Positions 7,985 to 16,528 of a stretch of DNA of 64,000 nt are shown here, one piece after another. This DNA comes from Blastococcus sp. TBT05-19. GTDB taxonomy: Bacteria > Actinomycetota > Actinomycetes > Mycobacteriales > Geodermatophilaceae. Where the stretch lies: NCBI RefSeq assembly GCF_003319095.1, contig NZ_QOHI01000003.1:412852-476851 (forward strand), read 5' to 3'. The number at the start of each line of letters is the position of its first letter. Positions within the stretch are counted from its first letter, which is position 1. Below the pieces are notes generated by a model. It searched no databases and was not told the origin of the DNA. It saw nothing but the letters and a program-made list of their open reading frames with translations. A program made the position numbers and the translations under genes.

Positions 7985-8845
7985 ATGCGCAACCCCACGG
8001 ACGGCGGTGAGACGGTGCTGCCGGGCATGCCGCGCCGGCTGCTGCGCGCCTCGCCGAAGTCGCTGGCCGACTTCTCCGACTGCCCCCGCCGCTACCGGTT
8101 CGCCAACGTCGACCGGCCGGTGCCGCAGCGCGGTCCCCGGTTCGCCCACCACACGGTCGGCACGGCTCTGCACCAGGTGCTGTCCTCGTGGTGGGACCTG
8201 CCGGTGGAGCGGCGCACGCCGGGGGCGGCCCGGCAGCTGCTGTACGCCGCCTGGAGCCCCGCCGGCTTCCGCGACGACGAGCAGTCCGACCGCTGGAAGG
8301 CGAAGGCGGCCGGCTGGCTCACCGACTACCTCGACGGCGTCGACCCGACCGACGAGCCGCGGTCGCGGGAGCGCACCGTCAGCACGACCACCGAGCGGAT
8401 GACGCTGTCGGGCCGGGTCGACCGGATCGACGAGCGCGGCGACGAGCTGGTGGTCGTGGACTACAAGACCGGCCGCTCGCCGAGCACCGACGACGAGGCC
8501 CGTGGTTCGCAGGCGCTGGCGCTGTACGTCCTGGCCGTGCGCCGCACGATGCGCCGTCCGTGCACCCGGGTGGAGCTGCACCACGTGCCCACCGGAACCG
8601 TCGCCGCCTTCGAGCACACCGAGCGTTCGCTGGCCAACCACGCCCGGCGGGCGGAGGACGTCGCGATCGACATCCAGGCCGCCATGGGCGCGGTGGACGA
8701 GGGGCAGGACCGCGACGCCGCGTTCCCCGCCGTCCCGGGCGTGCAGTGCGGCTGGTGCGACTTCCGGCCCAGCTGCCCGACCGGTCAGGCCGCCGTCCCG
8801 GCCCGCGAGCCGTGGGCCTTCCTCGCGGAGGAGTCAGCCGGCTGA
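7985..8845 (+). CDS. RecB-family PD-(D/E)XK exonuclease with Fe-S-type cysteines
   Basis: The 286-aa protein is a stand-alone RecB/Cas4-like nuclease: SDCPRRYRF at about residues 36-44, an active-site VVDYKTGR (D...D-x-K type) near residue 160, and CGWCDFRPSC near the C terminus. One early Cys plus a late C-x2-C-x5-C cluster is the AddB/Cas4-type [4Fe-4S] arrangement. Such proteins degrade or trim DNA ends; the physiological role in actinomycetes is not settled. The ATG lies seven bases after a TACCGT box. Its 3' end overlaps the convergent LysE gene by 12 bases. Confidence 0.85.
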   Translation: MRNPTDGGETVLPGMPRRLLRASPKSLADFSDCPRRYRFANVDRPVPQRGPRFAHHTVGTALHQVLSSWWDLPVERRTPGAARQLLYAAWSPAGFRDDEQSDRWKAKAAGWLTDYLDGVDPTDEPRSRERTVSTTTERMTLSGRVDRIDERGDELVVVDYKTGRSPSTDDEARGSQALALYVLAVRRTMRRPCTRVELHHVPTGTVAAFEHTERSLANHARRAEDVAIDIQAAMGAVDEGQDRDAAFPAVPGVQCGWCDFRPSCPTGQAAVPAREPWAFLAEESAG

Positions 8846-9469
8846 CAGCCCCCGGACGGCCAGCGAGATGCCCAGGGCGGTCATGACGACGGCGATGACG
8901 GCGTCGAGCACCCGCCACGCCGTGGGCCGCGCGAACACCGGACGGAGCAGCCGGGCGCCGAAGCCGAGGCCGGTGAACCAGGCCACGCTGCCCACGGCGG
9001 CACCCGCGGCGAACCACCAGCGGTCGTCGGCGTAGGTGGTCGACAGCGAGCCCAGCAGGACGACGGTGTCCAGGTAGACGTGCGGGTTGAGCCACGTGAG
9101 CCCGAGGACCGTGGCGATCGTGACCGCCAGGGCGGTGCGCGAACCCGAGGCGTCGGCGGAGAGCGCACCGGCCGGCCGCAGCGCCCGCCGGGCGGCGAGC
9201 GCGCCGTAGACCAGCAGGAAGGCGGCGCCGGCGAAGCAGACGACCGTCAGCAGTCCGGGTCGGCTGAGCAGCAGGGCCCCGGCGCCCAGCACGCCGGCGC
9301 AGATGAGCAGCGCGTCGGAGAGCGCGCACACCGCGACCACCGCGCCGACGTGCTCCAGGCGCAGCCCCTGGCGCAGCACGAAGGCGTTCTGCGCGCCGAT
9401 GGCGACGATGAGCGAGAGACCGAGCCCGAGGCCGGCGAGGGCGGCGGTCCAAGCGGACGACGTGAGCAC
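8834..9469 (-). CDS. lysE: LysE/ArgO-family amino acid exporter
   Basis: The 211-aa product has about six hydrophobic helices and the LysE-type motif GAQNAFVLRQGL at about 25-36, followed by SDALL and TWLNPHVYLDTVVLLG in the middle. LysE/ArgO proteins export basic amino acids such as lysine and arginine across the plasma membrane. GTG 9469 is preceded by GGGAGG. It is divergent from a LysR regulator of the LysG/ArgP type, the classical exporter/sensor arrangement, so it is probably induced by intracellular basic amino acids. Substrate choice is family-based inference. Confidence 0.9.
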   Translation of the reverse strand: MLTSSAWTAALAGLGLGLSLIVAIGAQNAFVLRQGLRLEHVGAVVAVCALSDALLICAGVLGAGALLLSRPGLLTVVCFAGAAFLLVYGALAARRALRPAGALSADASGSRTALAVTIATVLGLTWLNPHVYLDTVVLLGSLSTTYADDRWWFAAGAAVGSVAWFTGLGFGARLLRPVFARPTAWRVLDAVIAVVMTALGISLAVRGLSAG

Positions 9470-9539
9470 CTCCCGACCGTAGGAACTCCAGGACCGAAAG
9501 CCCAGCTCACGTTTCTTCAGCGGATGTAGCGTCGCTTAC
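9470..9539. promoter_or_regulatory. Divergent lysE-lysG control region
   Basis: Seventy bases separate the two start codons. A TAGCGT box at 9527-9532 lies seven bases before the regulator's GTG, suggesting a leaderless regulator mRNA; the exporter promoter and LysG site must overlap this region. I cannot define a unique operator. Confidence 0.55.
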
Positions 9540-10421
9540 GTGGACCTCGAGCTCGGCCAGCTCCGGGCGCTCGCTGCCGCGGTGTCGACCGGCACCCTGG
9601 ACGGCGCCGCGCGCGAGCTGCACGTGACGCCCTCGGCGGTGAGCCAGCGGCTCAAGGCCCTGGAGGCGGCTACCGGCCGGGTCCTCCTCGTCCGGTCCCG
9701 CCCGGTCCGGGCGACGCCCTCGGGGGAGGCGGTGCTCCGCCTCGCCCGTCAGGTCCAGCTGCTGGCCGCGGACGCCGCCCGCGAGCTGCAGGCGGACGAC
9801 GCGGACGGGACGCCGGTCACCGTGCCGATCGCGGTCAACGCCGACTCCCTCGCCACCTGGGTGCTCCCGGCGCTGGCCCCGCTGGCCGGTGAGCTCCGCT
9901 TCGACCTCCACCGCGAGGACCAGGAGCACACCGGCGACCTGCTGCGGGACGGGACGGTCATGGCGGCGGTCACGGCCGAGGCCGAGCCGGTGCCCGGGTG
10001 CCGCGTCGTCCGGCTGGGCGCCATGCGCTACCGGCCCATGGCCACCGCGGCCTTCGCGCGCCGCTGGTTCCCCGAGGGCGTCACGCCGGACGCCCTCGCC
10101 GTCGCTCCCGTCGTCGTCTTCGACCGGAAGGACGACCTGCAGCACGCCTACCTGCGACGGTGGGGGATCACCCGCCCGGCCGTGCACCACGTGCCCGCCT
10201 CCGCCGACTACGTGCGCGCCGTCCGCCTCGGCCTGGGCTGGGGGATGGTGCCCGACCTCCAGCTGGCCCAGCCGACCGACGGCGCCGACCTCGCGGAGCT
10301 GGACCCGGACGGCGCCGTCGACGTCGTCCTGCACTGGCAGCAGTGGCGGCTGCAGTCCCCGGCGCTCGACCGGGTCGCCGAGGCGGTGCAGGCCGCGGCA
10401 CGCACCGCGCTGACCCGCTGA
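9540..10421 (+). CDS. lysG: LysR-family regulator, LysG/ArgP type
   Basis: The 293-aa protein has an N-terminal winged helix-turn-helix (about residues 1-62, with LDGAARELHVTPSAVSQRLKAL) and a periplasmic-binding-like effector domain. The sequence LGQLRALAAAVSTGTLDGAA and the position opposite lysE identify the ArgP/IciA/LysG subgroup, which senses lysine, arginine or histidine and activates the exporter. Length equals that of LysG. The GTG start follows a TAGCGT box by seven bases. Confidence 0.88.
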   Translation: MDLELGQLRALAAAVSTGTLDGAARELHVTPSAVSQRLKALEAATGRVLLVRSRPVRATPSGEAVLRLARQVQLLAADAARELQADDADGTPVTVPIAVNADSLATWVLPALAPLAGELRFDLHREDQEHTGDLLRDGTVMAAVTAEAEPVPGCRVVRLGAMRYRPMATAAFARRWFPEGVTPDALAVAPVVVFDRKDDLQHAYLRRWGITRPAVHHVPASADYVRAVRLGLGWGMVPDLQLAQPTDGADLAELDPDGAVDVVLHWQQWRLQSPALDRVAEAVQAAARTALTR

Positions 10422-10423
10422 GC

Positions 10424-11278
10424 TCAGGCTGCCACCCGGTCGATGCCGGCCCAGACGATGGGGGAGCGGCGGGCGGCGCGTGGCAGCCGGAGGGTCGCCT
10501 GCCGGAACGCGCGCACGGCGCCGGTGGCGGCCGCGTCGGTGAGCGACAGCCCGGGCAGCGAGTACATCCGCCGCGCCCAGGCCGGCAGCAGCGCCACGGA
10601 GAGCGCGGCCAGCCCACCCCAGGCCGGCTGGGCCGGGGTCAGGTACCGCACCCAGGTGGGCATCGGCGGGAGCACGACCAGCCGGTAGGCGTCGCGCGCG
10701 GCGGTGGTCGCGCCCAGCTCCGGTCGCATCCGCTCGAAGTAGGCGGCGAGGTCGTCCACCGACGCGGGCACCTCGGCCCGCTCGACGCCGATCAGCTCGG
10801 CCGCGGTCACCTGCTCGGCCACGTACCGGTCGGCGTCGTCGTCCGAGAGCTCCAGGCCGCCCCGCCGCGCCGCGGTGAGCAGCGAGTCCACCTCGCAGCA
10901 GTGCACCCACAGCAGCAGGTCGAGGTCGTCGACCCGGTAGGTGCGCCCGGTCGTCTCCTCGGTCCCGCCCAGCCGCCGGTGGATGCCGCGCACCTGGGCG
11001 GCGGCCCGCACGGCCTCGGTGCGGGTGCCGAACGTGATGGTGTCGACGTAGGCGGCGGTGCGGATCAGCCGGGGCCACGGCTCCTCCCGTAAGGCGCCGG
11101 AGAACTTCGCGACGCCGTCCATGGCCACCGGGTGCAGGGCCTGGAGGAGCAGCGCGCGCAGCCCGCCGACGGAGAACGAGGGATCGGCGTGCACCCGCCA
11201 GGTCACGCTGTCCGGGCCGAAGAAGCCGAGCCGGTCCTCCTCGTCGGTCCACTCGGCGCGCTTCGGCAGCCGGGTCAT
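10424..11278 (-). CDS. DUF2236 (MpaB-like) oxygenase-family protein
   Basis: The 284-aa protein shows the DUF2236 core: GPDSVTWRVHADPS near the start, ALLLQALHPVAMDGV at about 43-57, and LLLWVHCCEVDSLL at about 120-133. The family includes the latex-clearing protein and fungal MpaB, which use a b-type haem; the two His in ALHP and WVH are the residues usually connected with haem. Cytosolic role in this genome is unknown. Its ATG overlaps the stop of the upstream hydrolase gene by four bases (ATGA), so the two form an operon read leftwards. Confidence 0.85.
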   Translation of the reverse strand: MTRLPKRAEWTDEEDRLGFFGPDSVTWRVHADPSFSVGGLRALLLQALHPVAMDGVAKFSGALREEPWPRLIRTAAYVDTITFGTRTEAVRAAAQVRGIHRRLGGTEETTGRTYRVDDLDLLLWVHCCEVDSLLTAARRGGLELSDDDADRYVAEQVTAAELIGVERAEVPASVDDLAAYFERMRPELGATTAARDAYRLVVLPPMPTWVRYLTPAQPAWGGLAALSVALLPAWARRMYSLPGLSLTDAAATGAVRAFRQATLRLPRAARRSPIVWAGIDRVAA

Positions 11279-12186
11279 GCCGGGACCACGTCCGCCCAGA
11301 AGCTGCAGAGCACCTCGAGCGTGCGCGGCGGGTTCTCCACGGCGGGGGAGTGGATCGAGTTGTCGATGACCTCGTGCCGCGCCCCGAGCCGCTGCGCCAT
11401 GTCGTTCTGCACGTGCGGCAGCCAGGCGTCGTCGGCCTCGCCGTGGGCCACCAGGACCGGGATCCCGACGGCCTTCAGCTCCTCGACGCGGTCCGGCTCG
11501 CCGAGCATCGCGTCGGCCATGCCGCGCAGCCCCGCGGCGGAGTTGGCGAGGAAGCGCCGGGCGTAGAACTCCCGGGTCGGCGCGGGGACCGCCTGCGCCC
11601 GGGGGTCGGTCATCGCCACCTGCTCCAGCGTCTCGTGCACCAGGGGCACCCCGCCGGCGTCGAGCAGCGGGGCGAGGTGGTCGAGCAGCTCCGCCCGCCG
11701 GCCGGTGAGCCGCGAGGGCCCGGACCCGAGCAGCGTGAACGACGTGAAGAGCTCCGGCTCGGACAGCACCGCCGCCCGCGTGACCAGGCCGCCGAAGCTG
11801 TGCCCGACCAGGTGCAGCGGCTCGCCGGACTCCTCGCGCAGGACCCGGGCGACGGCGACGACGTCGGCCCCGAGGATCTCCACGGTGTACTGCGCCGGGT
11901 CGTCCGGGCCGGGGGACTCGTACTGGCCGCGCTGGTCCACGGCGACCACGCGGAATCCCGCCTCGGCGAGCGGTCGGAGCAGCGGGGCGAAGTCCTCCTT
12001 GCTCCCGGTGTAGCCGGCCACCATGAGGACGGTGCCGCGGGCGGCGTCGCCGCCGGTGTCCAACGCGGCCAGGGGGCCGGCGCCACCGGGGAAGCTGCGT
12101 GCCCCGGCGTCGTGCTCGGCGAGCTGGCGCAGGTCGTCGGGGGCGATGGCGAGGGGCACGGCATCGGGGCCGCCGGGCATGACCAT
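11275..12186 (-). CDS. Alpha/beta hydrolase
   Basis: The 303-aa protein has the alpha/beta-hydrolase nucleophile elbow G128-H-S130-F-G-G, an oxyanion-region GYTGSKED and a VDQRGQYESPG strand, with a likely acid in HGEADDAW and final His in IHSPAVE. The substrate is unknown; the group includes lipases, epoxide hydrolases and C-C hydrolases. An in-frame ATG six bases later is an alternative start. It is the first gene of a coupled pair with the DUF2236 gene. Confidence 0.85.
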   Translation of the reverse strand: MVMPGGPDAVPLAIAPDDLRQLAEHDAGARSFPGGAGPLAALDTGGDAARGTVLMVAGYTGSKEDFAPLLRPLAEAGFRVVAVDQRGQYESPGPDDPAQYTVEILGADVVAVARVLREESGEPLHLVGHSFGGLVTRAAVLSEPELFTSFTLLGSGPSRLTGRRAELLDHLAPLLDAGGVPLVHETLEQVAMTDPRAQAVPAPTREFYARRFLANSAAGLRGMADAMLGEPDRVEELKAVGIPVLVAHGEADDAWLPHVQNDMAQRLGARHEVIDNSIHSPAVENPPRTLEVLCSFWADVVPA

Positions 12187-12229
12187 GGTCCCCAGTGAAC
12201 CCCGTTCGCCGGAGCGGTGCTGCCGGGGG

Positions 12230-13357
12230 TCAGCGGTAGCCGAGCACGCGGTCGGCCAGCCGCGCGACGACGACCGGGCCGACGAGCGTGGTCGTGCTCC
12301 CGGCGGGCAGGTCCTCGACGGTGGACCGGGCCACCTCGACGCCGGTCGCGGCCTCGCGCGAGACGACCGCGTCGCCGTCCGGGACCGGCAGCACCGTGCC
12401 CTCGGCGTCCGGGCCGGGCAGCCCTGTGGCGGGTGACTCCCAGAGCAGCTGACCCGAGGCCGGGTCGAGCGCGGTGAGCCGTCCGCCGGCGGCGACCAGC
12501 ACCGCGGCCGGGACCGACGTCTGCTGCGCGGAGCGGTCCGGACCGGTGGGCAGCGTCGTCAGCTGGGTCCCGTCGGCGGAGCCGAACAGCCGGATCTCGT
12601 CGCCGGCCAGCACGCCCACGAGCCCGTCGGCGCCGAGCAGGACGGCGTCGCCCCGGTCGCCGACCACCACGTCGCGGACCCAGTGCTCGTCGCCGTCGAA
12701 GCCGTCGGCCAGCCGCAGCTGCAGCGCGTCCCGTTCGCCGCAGCGCTGCAGCACCGCGATCCCGGCGCTCCCGGCCGCGGCGTCCAGCAGCCGGCACCCG
12801 TCCGGGGCCGACCAGCGCCAGCGGATGTTGTTGCCGGTCGGGTCGAGCGTGACCATGCCGGTCGGGCTGTGCGCGAGCACGATCCGGCTGGTGGAGGTGA
12901 GCGTCGCGTCGGCGCGGAAGTTGACGTTCCGGGTCCAGCTCCGCACGCCGGTGCCGGCGTCCAGGCCGACGGCCTCGTCGCACCGGTCCGCGGTGCGGAA
13001 GACCGCGACCGCGACGCCGTCGGTCGCGGTGAGCCCGCAGAGCCAGGCGTTGTCCCGCGTGTAGTGCCAGACCTCCTCGCCGGTCGCCGGGTCCAGCGCC
13101 CGGACGCCGTGCTCGGAGCCCACCAGCACCCGGCCGTCCTCGACCACGTCCTCGGGTAGGGGATCGCCGGCGGCCGACCAGACCCGGGAGACGGCGCCGG
13201 CCGGCGCCCCCGAGGGGACGTCGGCCGGGCGCGCGGTGGTGCTGGAGGTGGCCGCCGCGTCGGAGCCCCGCCAGAGCAGGGCTGCGACGACGACGAGCGC
13301 CAGGGTGGCCGCCGTCCAGACCCAGACCCGCGCAGGCGGGAACCGGAGACGGGACAT
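12230..13357 (-). CDS. Membrane-anchored PQQ-like beta-propeller protein
   Basis: The 375-aa product has one N-terminal membrane helix (about residues 13-30), a low-complexity Ser/Thr/Ala linker, and PQQ-binding-like propeller repeats marked by ALDPATGEEVWHY, TLDPTGNNIRWRW and ALDPASGQLLWES. It should be an extracytoplasmic lipoprotein-like or anchored propeller; no lipobox Cys is present. In M. tuberculosis the gene beside the DEAD-box helicase rhlE is an Ala/Val-rich protein (Rv3212), and this looks like its counterpart. It lies 14 bases downstream of the helicase stop and may be read with it. Function unknown. Confidence 0.8.
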   Translation of the reverse strand: MSRLRFPPARVWVWTAATLALVVVAALLWRGSDAAATSSTTARPADVPSGAPAGAVSRVWSAAGDPLPEDVVEDGRVLVGSEHGVRALDPATGEEVWHYTRDNAWLCGLTATDGVAVAVFRTADRCDEAVGLDAGTGVRSWTRNVNFRADATLTSTSRIVLAHSPTGMVTLDPTGNNIRWRWSAPDGCRLLDAAAGSAGIAVLQRCGERDALQLRLADGFDGDEHWVRDVVVGDRGDAVLLGADGLVGVLAGDEIRLFGSADGTQLTTLPTGPDRSAQQTSVPAAVLVAAGGRLTALDPASGQLLWESPATGLPGPDAEGTVLPVPDGDAVVSREAATGVEVARSTVEDLPAGSTTTLVGPVVVARLADRVLGYR

Positions 13358-13371
13358 GCCGACCCCGAGGT

Positions 13372-15057
13372 TCAGGAGGCGGACTCGGGAGCCCCGGCGG
13401 CGGAGCCACCGCGACCCGCGCCACCGCGACGGCGACGACGACGGGGACGGCTCGCGCCGCCCTCGGACGAGCCCTCGGCCGCCGGGGCGTCCGACTGCGC
13501 GGGAGCCTCGGACGAGCCCTCGGCGCTGCCCGCGCCACGGGTGCGACGGCGGGGGCGGCTCTTGCCCCCACCGGCGGGCTTGTCCTCGTCGACGGTCCGG
13601 CCGCCCGGGCCACGCGAGTCGCCCCGCCCACCGGAGTCACGCCCGCCGGCGGCTGCCGGACGGTTGCGCTTGCCGGTCTCGCCGAGGTCCTCGAGCACCT
13701 CGCCCTCGAGGCCCTCGCGGGTGCGCTGCGAGCGCGGCAGCCGGCCCTTGGCGCCCTCGGGCACGTCGAGGTCGGAGTAGACCCACGGCGAGGTGGAGTA
13801 CGTCTCCGGCGGGTCGTCGAAGCCGAGGCCGAGCGCCTTGTTGATCAGCTGCCAGCGGGGGATGTCGTCCCAGTCGACCAGCGTGACGGCGACACCGGTG
13901 CTGCCGGCGCGGCCGGTGCGGCCGATCCGGTGCACGTAGGTCTTCTCGTCCTCGGGGCACTGGTAGTTCACGACGTGGCTGACGCCGGTGACGTCGATGC
14001 CGCGGGCGGCGACGTCGGTGGCGACGAGGACGTCGACCTTGCCGCTGCGGAAGGCGCGCAGCGCCTGCTCGCGGGCGCCCTGGCCGAGGTCGCCGTGCAC
14101 CGCGGCCGCGGCGAACCCGCGGTCGACGAGCTCGTCGGCGACCTTCTGCGCGGTGCGCTTCGTGCGGCAGAAGACCATGACCAGGCCGCGGTCGCGGGCC
14201 TGCAGCACGCGCGAGAGCAGCTCGGGCTTGTCCAGGTTGTGCGCCCGGTAGATGAACTGGGTCGTCTGCGGGACCGTCGAGCCCTCGTCGTTGCCGTGCG
14301 CCCGGATGTGCGTCGGCTGGGTCATGAAGGTGCGCGACAGCGTCACGATCGGGCCGGGCATGGTGGCCGAGAAGAGCATCGTCTGCCGCTTCTCCGGGAC
14401 CATCGCGAGGATCCGCTCGATGTCGGGCAGGAAGCCCAGGTCGAGCATCTCGTCGGCCTCGTCGAGGACGAGCGCCTTGACCTTGCCCAGGATCAGGTCG
14501 CCGCGCTGGGCCAGGTCGAGCAGCCGGCCGGGGGTGCCGACGACGACCTCGACGCCGTTGCGCAGCGACTCGATCTGCGGCTCGAACGCGCGGCCGCCGT
14601 AGATGGCCTGGACGCGCAGCCCGCGCTTGGCGCCAGCGGTGCCGAGGTCGCGGGCGACCTGGACGCACAGCTCACGGGTGGGGACGACGACCAGCGCCTG
14701 CGGGACGCCGTCGCCGCCCTCGCTCGGCGGCGTGACGCGGGTGAGCATCGGGACGCCGAAGCCCAGGGTCTTGCCGGTGCCCGTCCGGGCCTGGCCGATG
14801 AGGTCGTTGCCGGCCAGCGCCAGGGGGAGGGTGAGCTCCTGGATGGCGAAGGTGCGGGTGATCCCGGCGTCGGCCAGCGCGGAGACGATGTCGGGGTGGA
14901 CGTCGAAGTCGCTGAACAGCGGGCTGTCGGGCGCCACAGGGGCGCCGCCGAGCTCCTCGACGGTCTGCTCGAGCTCCTCGGGGGCGGGCGCGCCGGTCTC
15001 GGCGTGGTCCAGCTCCGCGATGGGGATGTCGGTGGGGGTCTGCTCGGTGGAGGTCAG
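13372..15057 (-). CDS. rhlE: DEAD-box RNA helicase
   Basis: All DEAD-box motifs are present: Q motif (FAIQELTLPLAL), I ARTGTGKT, Ia PTREL, II DEAD, III SAT, V ARGIDV and VI HRIGRTGRAG, followed by a long basic, Arg/Gly-rich tail ending in RRRRRRGGAGRGG-type sequence that should bind RNA. It unwinds RNA in ribosome assembly or cold-type stress. The N-terminal start is uncertain: the plausible protein beginning LTSTEQTPTDIP has no ATG or GTG; a CTG at 15057 preceded by GAGGCGAG is taken here. The next in-frame GTG is at 15282, which would add 75 unlikely Arg-rich residues. The symbol follows the M. tuberculosis neighbour order. Confidence 0.85.
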   Translation of the reverse strand: MTSTEQTPTDIPIAELDHAETGAPAPEELEQTVEELGGAPVAPDSPLFSDFDVHPDIVSALADAGITRTFAIQELTLPLALAGNDLIGQARTGTGKTLGFGVPMLTRVTPPSEGGDGVPQALVVVPTRELCVQVARDLGTAGAKRGLRVQAIYGGRAFEPQIESLRNGVEVVVGTPGRLLDLAQRGDLILGKVKALVLDEADEMLDLGFLPDIERILAMVPEKRQTMLFSATMPGPIVTLSRTFMTQPTHIRAHGNDEGSTVPQTTQFIYRAHNLDKPELLSRVLQARDRGLVMVFCRTKRTAQKVADELVDRGFAAAAVHGDLGQGAREQALRAFRSGKVDVLVATDVAARGIDVTGVSHVVNYQCPEDEKTYVHRIGRTGRAGSTGVAVTLVDWDDIPRWQLINKALGLGFDDPPETYSTSPWVYSDLDVPEGAKGRLPRSQRTREGLEGEVLEDLGETGKRNRPAAAGGRDSGGRGDSRGPGGRTVDEDKPAGGGKSRPRRRTRGAGSAEGSSEAPAQSDAPAAEGSSEGGASRPRRRRRRGGAGRGGSAAGAPESAS

Positions 15058-15370
15058 TGCACTCGCCTCTGGTCTGCTGGGGGACCGGCTGCGGTGGCGG
15101 TGTCGCCGCCTCGCGCCCGTCCCGGTCTGGTGTCGCGGGTCGGTTCCAGCGCCGACGCGGCCAGCAGACCGGGCCTCGCAACAGCCCGGGAGACAGCCCC
15201 AGGGGCGTCGTCCAGCGGTCGTCAGCGCACAGATGTACGAGCGCGCCCGAAGGCTCGCCGATTCCCATGCTAGCGCGGGCACCGGTTAGCCTCTCCGCGC
15301 CGCGCTCCCCGATGTCGCGTCGGTCACTCGTCGGGGGCACCACCACCGCCGTCGAACTGCAGGAGATGCC
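15058..15370. other. Intergenic leader region, helicase and ferritin-like gene
   Basis: This 313-base gap holds a possible minus-strand -10 (TAGCAT, 15267-15272) for the helicase, which would leave a 5' leader of about 200 bases, and a plus-strand TAGCCT at 15287-15292 for the ferritin-like gene. No other gene is supported. Confidence 0.45.
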
Positions 15371-16021
15371 GTGCCCCCGGTCGACAACACGGCCGTCGCC
15401 GAGCTGCTGGGTGCGCTGGCCTACGCCGAGCTGACCGCGTTCGACCGGCTCGCCGAGGACGCCCGCATGGCGCCGACGCTCGCCGGTCGCGCGGCCCTGT
15501 CCCGCATGGCCGCCGCGGAGATCGCCCACCACGTCCGGCTCACCGCGCGGCTGACCGAGCTCGGCATCGACCCCGCCGTGGCCATGGCGCCGTTCGTCTC
15601 CGCGCTCGACACCTTCCACGAGAGCACCCGCCCCAGCACCTGGTTGGAGGGGCTGGTCAAGGCCTACGTCGGTGACGGGCTGGCGACCGACTTCTACCGG
15701 GAGATCGCCGGCTTCCTGCCCGAGCCCGACCGCGGTCTGGTGCTCGAGGTGCTCGCCGACACCGGGTACGCCGACTTCGCCGTGCGGGAGGTGCGGGCCG
15801 CGATCGCGGCGAACCGCAAGGTGGCCGGCCGGCTCGCGCTCTGGGGCCGGCGGCTGGTGGGGGAGGCCATGACGCGGTCCCAGGCGGTGATCGCCGAGCA
15901 CGAGGGGCTGACCGAGCTCATCGTCACCGGAACCGGCGACCTGTCCGGCATCGGCCGGCTCATCGACCGGATCACCGCCGCGCACACGGAGCGGATGAAG
16001 GCGCTCGGCCTCAACCCGTGA
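15371..16021 (+). CDS. Ferritin-like (MiaE-like) protein
   Basis: The 216-aa all-helical protein carries ferritin-type pairs: AYAELTAFDRLAEDA at about 17-31 and AAEIAHHVRL at about 50-59 (ExxH), then LADTGYADFAV and EHEGLTELI later. It belongs to the ferritin-like group annotated as related to tRNA hydroxylase MiaE, equivalent in position to Rv3210c next to rhlE. It may hold a di-iron centre; substrate unknown. GTG 15371 has AGGAG five bases upstream (15361-15365). It converges on the DUF3107 gene across a strong bidirectional hairpin. Confidence 0.8.
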   Translation: MPPVDNTAVAELLGALAYAELTAFDRLAEDARMAPTLAGRAALSRMAAAEIAHHVRLTARLTELGIDPAVAMAPFVSALDTFHESTRPSTWLEGLVKAYVGDGLATDFYREIAGFLPEPDRGLVLEVLADTGYADFAVREVRAAIAANRKVAGRLALWGRRLVGEAMTRSQAVIAEHEGLTELIVTGTGDLSGIGRLIDRITAAHTERMKALGLNP

Positions 16022-16140
16022 CGATGTCATCGTCGGCCTCCGGCCGACACCGCGGCCAGGTGCCGTACCCCCGCTGCTCGGAGCGCGTCCGTCGCGCCTG
16101 CGCGGACCCCTCCGGGGCCCACTCGCCACGACCACGCGCA

Positions 16141-16176
16141 GAAGGGGCGTCTCCGCCGCAGCGGAGACGCCCCTTC
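16141..16176. terminator. Bidirectional hairpin terminator
   Basis: Perfect 16-bp stem with loop CGCA between two convergent genes (ends 16021 and 16189). Confidence 0.8.
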
Positions 16177-16188
16177 AGGTGCGCTGGT

Positions 16189-16431
16189 TCAGCTGCCGGC
16201 GCCTGCGATGAAGCCGACGCGGCGCTGGTCGGCCTGCGCGATCTCCACGTAGGCGATCCGGTCGACCGGGACGAGGAGCTTGCGCCCCCGCTCGTCGACC
16301 AGGGTGAGCAGGCCGTCCTTGGTCGAGCCGGACATGGCCGCGGCCACGTCCGCCGCGATCTCGTCGGGGGTCTTGGGGCTGTCGATGACCAGCTCCCGGG
16401 GCGAGTGCTGGACGCCGATCTTGACTTCCAC
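16189..16431 (-). CDS. DUF3107-family small protein (TB9.4-like)
   Basis: The 80-aa protein matches DUF3107: an N-terminal MEVKIGVQHSPRELV strand, LLTLVDERGRKLLVP and a C-terminal RRVGFIAGAG. It corresponds to Rv3208A (TB9.4), found directly beside the TetR gene Rv3208 in mycobacteria. No enzymatic motif is visible; function unknown. It is 97 bases downstream of the FasR-type gene on the same strand and may be cotranscribed. Confidence 0.88.
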   Translation of the reverse strand: MEVKIGVQHSPRELVIDSPKTPDEIAADVAAAMSGSTKDGLLTLVDERGRKLLVPVDRIAYVEIAQADQRRVGFIAGAGS

Positions 16432-16528
16432 GTGGGCGATGCCTCCTCGTTGGCGCGACTGGCCCCAACGCTAGTCCAGTCGGCGGCGTGAGGACCGGGC
16501 GAGCGGGTGCGCCGTCAGCGAACGCCGG

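Noticed and set aside
13930..15273. 447-aa ORF opposite the DEAD-box helicase
   Set aside because: Shadow of the helicase; no domain pattern.
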